Positions 60,973 through 64,000 of a DNA stretch of 64,000 nt are shown in pieces. The translations under genes and the position numbers were made by a program. Positions within the stretch are counted from its first letter, which is position 1. Every line of letters begins with the position of its first letter. Source of the stretch: Halorubrum alkaliphilum (GTDB taxonomy: Archaea; Halobacteriota; Halobacteria; Halobacteriales; Haloferacaceae); NCBI RefSeq assembly GCF_017873815.1, contig NZ_JAGGKQ010000009.1, positions 25,527 to 89,526 of the forward strand, given 5' to 3'. Below the pieces are notes generated by a model, which saw nothing but the letters and a program-made list of their open reading frames with translations, made no database searches and was not told the origin of the DNA.

Positions 60973-62044
60973 AGGCGTGTTCGCTGAGACGGGTTCCACG
61001 ATCGGTTCCTCGGACGGCATCGACCGGGACGCACTGGCGCGTGCCGACCGGCTCTTCGCGCTGTATCCCGCGGTCGCGCTCGCGGTGCTGCTGCCGGTCG
61101 GCGCGGCGACCCCCTTGTTTCCGGTCGAGGTCGGCGTCGCTGCCTTCGCGTTCGGCACGCTCGCGGTCGGAATGGCACACGGGGCGGTCGACCATCTCGT
61201 CCCGTTGCGGGCCGCGTTCGGGGTATCGCTCCGCCGGTCGATCATCGCCGTCTCGGTCGTCTACGCCGTGCTCGGCGGCGCTGTGGTTGCCGCGTTCTTC
61301 CTCGCGCCCGTCGCGGCGTTCGTCGGGTTCATCGCGCTCACGTGGCTTCACTGGGGACAGGGGGACGTTGCCGCGCTCGTCGTCGCCGGCGTCGACCACC
61401 TCCGGACCCCGGCGGAGCGCGCGCTAACGCTCGTCGTGCGCGGCGGGCTCCCGATGGGCGTCCCCCTGATCGCCCATCCCGGCGAGTACCGGCTGGTCGC
61501 GGAGTGGATCGTCGGACTGTTCGTTGCCGACGCGTCGGGTGCGGTCGACCCCGTCTTCACTCCCGAGATCCGGGTTGCTGTCGGGGTGTTGATGGCGACC
61601 GCCACGCTGCTCTCGTTCGTGCTCGGGGTTCTGCGGGTCCGCGGGGGTGCGGACCGTCGCGGCTGGCTCCGGGACGTCGGCGAGACGCTCCTGTTGTGGG
61701 CGTGGTTCCTGCTCGCCGCGCCGGTGTTCGCGATCGGGGTGTACTTCGCGCTCTGGCACGCCCTGCGGCACGTCGGCCGGTTGGTGCTGCTCGACGACGC
61801 CGCCGCTGCCGCGCTCTCCGACGGCGACACCCGCGGCGCGCTCCGGCGGTTCGCTCGCGACGCCGCCCCGCTCACGCTCGGGGGGTTCCTCGTGGTCGCA
61901 GGCGTCGCGCTCGCGGTTCCCTACGGGGTCGCGGCCCCCGGTGACCTGCTCGCGGTGTCGCTCGTCGCCATCGCGGCCATGACGCTCCCGCACGTCGCCG
62001 TCGTCGCGTGGCTCGACGGACGACAGGGCGTGTGGCAGCCGTGA
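60965..62044 (+). CDS. blh: Brp/Blh-family beta-carotene 15,15'-dioxygenase
   Basis: This 359-aa multi-pass membrane enzyme cleaves beta-carotene into two retinals, the chromophore of rhodopsins. Iron-binding histidines lie in 'MAHGAVDHLVP', 'LTWLHWGQGDVA' and 'LWHALRHVGR'. About nine helices are predicted. The ATG at 60965 overlaps crtY's stop; starts seven codons upstream lie inside crtY. No opsin gene is in the window, so the retinal is exported to an opsin encoded elsewhere (bop/hop). Confidence 0.93.
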   Translation: MAEGVFAETGSTIGSSDGIDRDALARADRLFALYPAVALAVLLPVGAATPLFPVEVGVAAFAFGTLAVGMAHGAVDHLVPLRAAFGVSLRRSIIAVSVVYAVLGGAVVAAFFLAPVAAFVGFIALTWLHWGQGDVAALVVAGVDHLRTPAERALTLVVRGGLPMGVPLIAHPGEYRLVAEWIVGLFVADASGAVDPVFTPEIRVAVGVLMATATLLSFVLGVLRVRGGADRRGWLRDVGETLLLWAWFLLAAPVFAIGVYFALWHALRHVGRLVLLDDAAAAALSDGDTRGALRRFARDAAPLTLGGFLVVAGVALAVPYGVAAPGDLLAVSLVAIAAMTLPHVAVVAWLDGRQGVWQP

Positions 62045-62091
62045 GGCGAGGGAGTCGGTCCGGAATCGCCTCGGCGACTGCTATCAGCAGA

Positions 62092-62100
62092 CCTTTTTAA
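62092..62100 (+). promoter_or_regulatory. TATA-like box of the ThiY-like gene
   Basis: CCTTTTTAA lies 23-31 bp before the ATG at 62123. It fixes a start that leaves no signal peptide. Confidence 0.5.
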
Positions 62101-62122
62101 CACTCCGTAGTAGTACCGGGAG

Positions 62123-63076
62123 ATGAGTGACATCGACTTGGTTCTCGACTGGACGCCGAACACGAACCACACCGGATTCTACGTCGCGGCGGCGGAGGGG
62201 TACTACGCGGACCGCGGCCTCGACGTTTCGATCCGGTCTCCCGCGGCAGACGACTACGATCAGACGCCGGCAAAGCGGGTCGCCACGGGCGGCGCGACGC
62301 TCGCGATCGGTCCCTCCGAGACGGTGATCAGCTACTCGACGCACCCCGAGTTCCCCTCGCTCACGGCGGTCGCCGCGGTGTGTCAGACCGACCTGAGCGC
62401 GATCGTCTCGCTTGCCGACGGTGATGTCGACCGGCCCGCCGACCTCGACGGTGGCCGATACGCCTCCTACGACGCGCGCTTCGAGGATCACATCGTCGCC
62501 CGGATGATCGAGAACGACGGCGGGAGCGGGGAGTTCGAGTCGATCACCCCGCCAAAACTCGGGATCTGGAACACCCTTCTGGAGGGTGACGCCGACGCGA
62601 CGTGGGTGTTCACCCCGTGGGAGGGACTGCTGGCCGAGCGCGACGGGATCGAGTTGAACGCCTTCGGGCTCGACGAGTACGACGTTCCCTACGGCTACAC
62701 TCCCGTACTGTTAGCCCGCCCCGAGACGATCGAGGCCGATGACGACCGTCTCGCCGACTTCCTCGACGCGACGGCGGAGGGGTACCGCTTCGCGGCCGAG
62801 AACCCCGAAGCCGCCGCGGACCTGCTCCGCGCCGAGGCAACCGGGATGGACGCCGACGACTCCGAGTTCCTGCGCGAGAGCCAGCGGCGCGTCTCCGAGG
62901 CGTACCTCACCGACGACGGCGCGTGGGGTCCCATGGAGACCGAACGGTGGAGCGCGTTCGTCGACTGGCTCGCGGAGGAGGGGATCCTGACGACGCTCGA
63001 CGGCGAGCCGATCCCCGCCGACGAGCTCCCGCCGGAGTCGCTGTTCACGAACGACCTCCTGCCGAGTGCGAACTGA
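62123..63076 (+). CDS. ThiY/NMT1-like pyrimidine-binding protein without signal peptide
   Basis: This 317-aa protein belongs to the NMT1/THI5-like fold. It opens 'LVLDWTPNTNHTGFYVAAAEGYYADRGLDV', the signature of ThiY proteins that bind formyl-aminomethylpyrimidine for salvage. Unlike ThiY, it has no signal peptide or lipobox, and the promoter position shows the N-terminus is real. The Cys cluster of THI5 HMP-P synthases (CCCFC) is absent, so synthase activity is unlikely. No permease or ATPase is adjacent. It could bind a pyrimidine precursor in the cytoplasm; the role is open. Confidence 0.82.
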   Translation: MSDIDLVLDWTPNTNHTGFYVAAAEGYYADRGLDVSIRSPAADDYDQTPAKRVATGGATLAIGPSETVISYSTHPEFPSLTAVAAVCQTDLSAIVSLADGDVDRPADLDGGRYASYDARFEDHIVARMIENDGGSGEFESITPPKLGIWNTLLEGDADATWVFTPWEGLLAERDGIELNAFGLDEYDVPYGYTPVLLARPETIEADDDRLADFLDATAEGYRFAAENPEAAADLLRAEATGMDADDSEFLRESQRRVSEAYLTDDGAWGPMETERWSAFVDWLAEEGILTTLDGEPIPADELPPESLFTNDLLPSAN

Positions 63077-63122
63077 GGTCCCGCCTTCTCGCTCGGACCA
63101 ACCAAGTGCGGTGGCGCGCCCC

Positions 63123-63310
63123 GGTTCGCGCCCTTTCAAGGGCGCGAACCGACGGCGCGAGGTTGGGGAGGTATGAGGTACGGTGCGGGTGGGACTCGAA
63201 GGGGCAGCCGGGAGACGGGCGCAGGTGACGCAAGGACCGCAACGAGGGAGCTTGCGACCGAGTGAGGACCGCAGCGAGCGTGCGCCCGTCTCCCGGCTGG
63301 GGCTTCGGAA
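63123..63310 (+). repeat. Dispersed hairpin-bearing non-coding repeat, copy 3 (with long central stem)
   Basis: A perfect hairpin GGTTCGCGCCCTT/AAGGGCGCGAACC (63123-63150) is followed by GAGGTTGGGGAGG, a GGTACGGTGCGG box and GTGGGACTCGAAGGGGCAG (63189-63207). A long hairpin comes next: 19-bp perfect arms (63205-63223 and 63281-63299) around 57 nt, then GGGCTTCGGAAG. The same blocks in the same order occur at 48.0-48.15 kb (minus) and partly at 23.5 kb. It has no coding potential. An RNA is possible. Confidence 0.65.
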
Positions 63311-63551
63311 GTAATCACTGCGCCAGCAACGACTTATAAGTAATCGGCTAGGCTTCGGCGGTGGTCACTGCGCTAGCAACGATTTATAAGTAATCGGCTA
63401 GGCTTCGGCGGTGGTGACCGCGCCAGCAACGACTTATAAGTAAGTGACTGGAGCTTCGGCGGTGGTGACCGCGCCAGCAACGACTTATAAGTAAGTGACT
63501 GGAGCTTCGGCGGTGGTGACCGCGCCAGCAACGACTTATAAGTACGCTCTT
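63301..63551 (+). repeat. Five tandem 48-52 bp repeats, each with a TATA-like palindrome
   Basis: The unit starts (G)GCTTCGG(C/A)GGTGGT and ends AACGACTTATAAGTAA; five copies start at about 63301, 63351, 63401, 63453 and 63504. Four copies contain the 10-bp palindrome ACTTATAAGT (the second has ATTTATAAGT). The unit equals the 3' tail of the adjacent dispersed repeat, so the tail has been amplified. There is no spacer variation as in CRISPR. Each TTATAA could serve as a TATA box. Confidence 0.8.
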
Positions 63552-63605
63552 CGGAAGCAGATTGTTGGTCGGGTAGAGCTGTCGCTGTGAAAGCGTAGCG
63601 GGCAA

Positions 63606-63627
63606 GGGTGACGCGAACGCGTCACCC
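63606..63627. other. 22-bp palindrome just before the IS1595 transposase
   Basis: GGGTGACGCG-AA-CGCGTCACCC folds perfectly and ends 7 bp before the ATG at 63635. It probably masks the start in read-through transcripts, a common way for insertion sequences to limit transposase, or it is part of the element's end. Confidence 0.7.
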
Positions 63628-63634
63628 GAACGCA

Positions 63635-64000
63635 ATGTTCCCATTTGAATTGCTGAGTTCAGAGGCGAGCGCCGCGAACCTGCTGGAGCAGGTTCGCTGG
63701 CGCGAGGGCCTCTGTTGCCCGCGCTGCCGGTCTGAGTCGGTGATCAAACACGGCAGCTATCGAGAGTACCAGCGGTATCTCTGTAAGGATTGCGACCGCA
63801 CGTTCAACGACAAGACCGGCACGATCTTCGCGCACGCGAAGATCGGCCTCGACAAGCTCTTATTCGCGTTCTACTCGCTCCTCCGGTTCAACACGAGTAT
63901 CCGCCAGTTAGACGCTGAAATTGACGTTTCGTATCGCTCACTCCGCCGGCGCGTCGAGCAGTTCGCCAGAACGCTCGACGCGCCAGACATCTCTCTCGTT
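63635..64000 (+). CDS. IS1595-family transposase (partial, runs off right edge)
   Basis: 122 codons are visible. The N-terminal zinc ribbon (RWREGLCCPRCRS...RYLCKDCDRTF, four Cys) is followed by 'NDKTGTIFAHAKIGLDKLLFAFY', the standard opening of IS1595/ISL-type DDE transposases with a helix-turn-helix ('TSIRQLDAEIDVSYRSLRRRVEQF'). The catalytic part lies beyond the window. Codon use is less GC-biased than in core genes. Whether the element is intact cannot be judged. Confidence 0.9.
   Translation, partial: MFPFELLSSEASAANLLEQVRWREGLCCPRCRSESVIKHGSYREYQRYLCKDCDRTFNDKTGTIFAHAKIGLDKLLFAFYSLLRFNTSIRQLDAEIDVSYRSLRRRVEQFARTLDAPDISLV

Noticed and set aside
63301..63551. CRISPR array
   Set aside because: The units are repeated head to tail without unique spacers, and no cas genes are seen.

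Overview
The window is chromosomal DNA from a halophilic archaeon (Halobacteria), most likely Halorubrum or a near relative; the genus is inferred from gene order and repeats. The sequence is GC-rich with strong G/C at third codon positions, and the proteins are very acidic. Many genes have a TATA box 22-34 bp before the ATG and no Shine-Dalgarno, which suggests leaderless mRNAs. The genes are typically haloarchaeal: split RNA polymerase B''/B' and A'/A'', a doublet histone, SepF, NAD-dependent glucose-6-phosphate dehydrogenase (Azf), RPA with RPA-associated protein, Tat lipoproteins, and the retinal genes crtY and blh.

Layout. 1-8.8 kb: a thiamine-type ABC transporter (permease cut by the window edge, plus binding lipoprotein), a Tat lipoprotein, hisA, a membrane protein, an amino-acid permease with a universal stress protein, and hisB. 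8.9-9.4 kb: a decayed IS200/IS605 (TnpB-type) element. 9.4-11 kb: rpa3-rpap3. 11.5-23.3 kb: small and membrane proteins of unknown role, a circularly permuted family-5 solute-binding lipoprotein coupled to a PAP2 phosphatase, thiD, mutS, sepF, azf, a DUF309 protein, a 94-aa protein preceded by a tRNA-like element, and a GIDE-like membrane protein. 23.4-25.9 kb: a repeat-rich accessory patch with an intact IS4/ISH8-type insertion sequence (10-bp target duplication) and tRNA-Arg with duplicated 3'-end scars. 26-29.9 kb: a lipoprotein, rpa2, histone and histone deacetylase. 30 kb: two tRNA-Asp genes with a scar like that at tRNA-Arg. 30.5-40 kb: the transcription/translation operon rpoH-rpoB2-rpoB1-rpoA1-rpoA2-nusA, then rpsL-rpsG. 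40-63 kb: aconitase, dUTPase, LLM oxidoreductase, CBS protein, DUF5787, NUDIX hydrolase, two tiny zinc proteins, NAD synthetase, a TrpD-like enzyme, fused siroheme decarboxylase, a saccharopine-dehydrogenase-like reductase, uvrC, a soluble PAS transducer, P450, a 2H phosphoesterase, serB, crtY-blh, and a cytoplasmic ThiY/NMT1-like protein. 63.1-64 kb: a repeat-rich patch running into an IS1595-type transposase cut by the right edge.

How genes work together. The RNAP and ribosomal genes form the core operon. rpa2, histone and deacetylase form a chromatin/ssDNA cluster, complemented by rpa3-rpap3, mutS and uvrC in repair. crtY and blh convert lycopene to beta-carotene and then retinal. thiB-thiP, thiD and the ThiY-like protein all point to thiamine or its pyrimidine precursor, though they are not linked.

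The most unusual observations are the circularly permuted SBP (about 13.1-15.0 kb), the armless tRNA-like element 3 nt before an ATG (22.07-22.12 kb), a family of hairpin-bearing non-coding repeats (23.5, 48.1 and 63.2 kb) whose 3' tail is amplified five-fold into a TATA-like tandem array, and matching scars downstream of two different tRNA genes.
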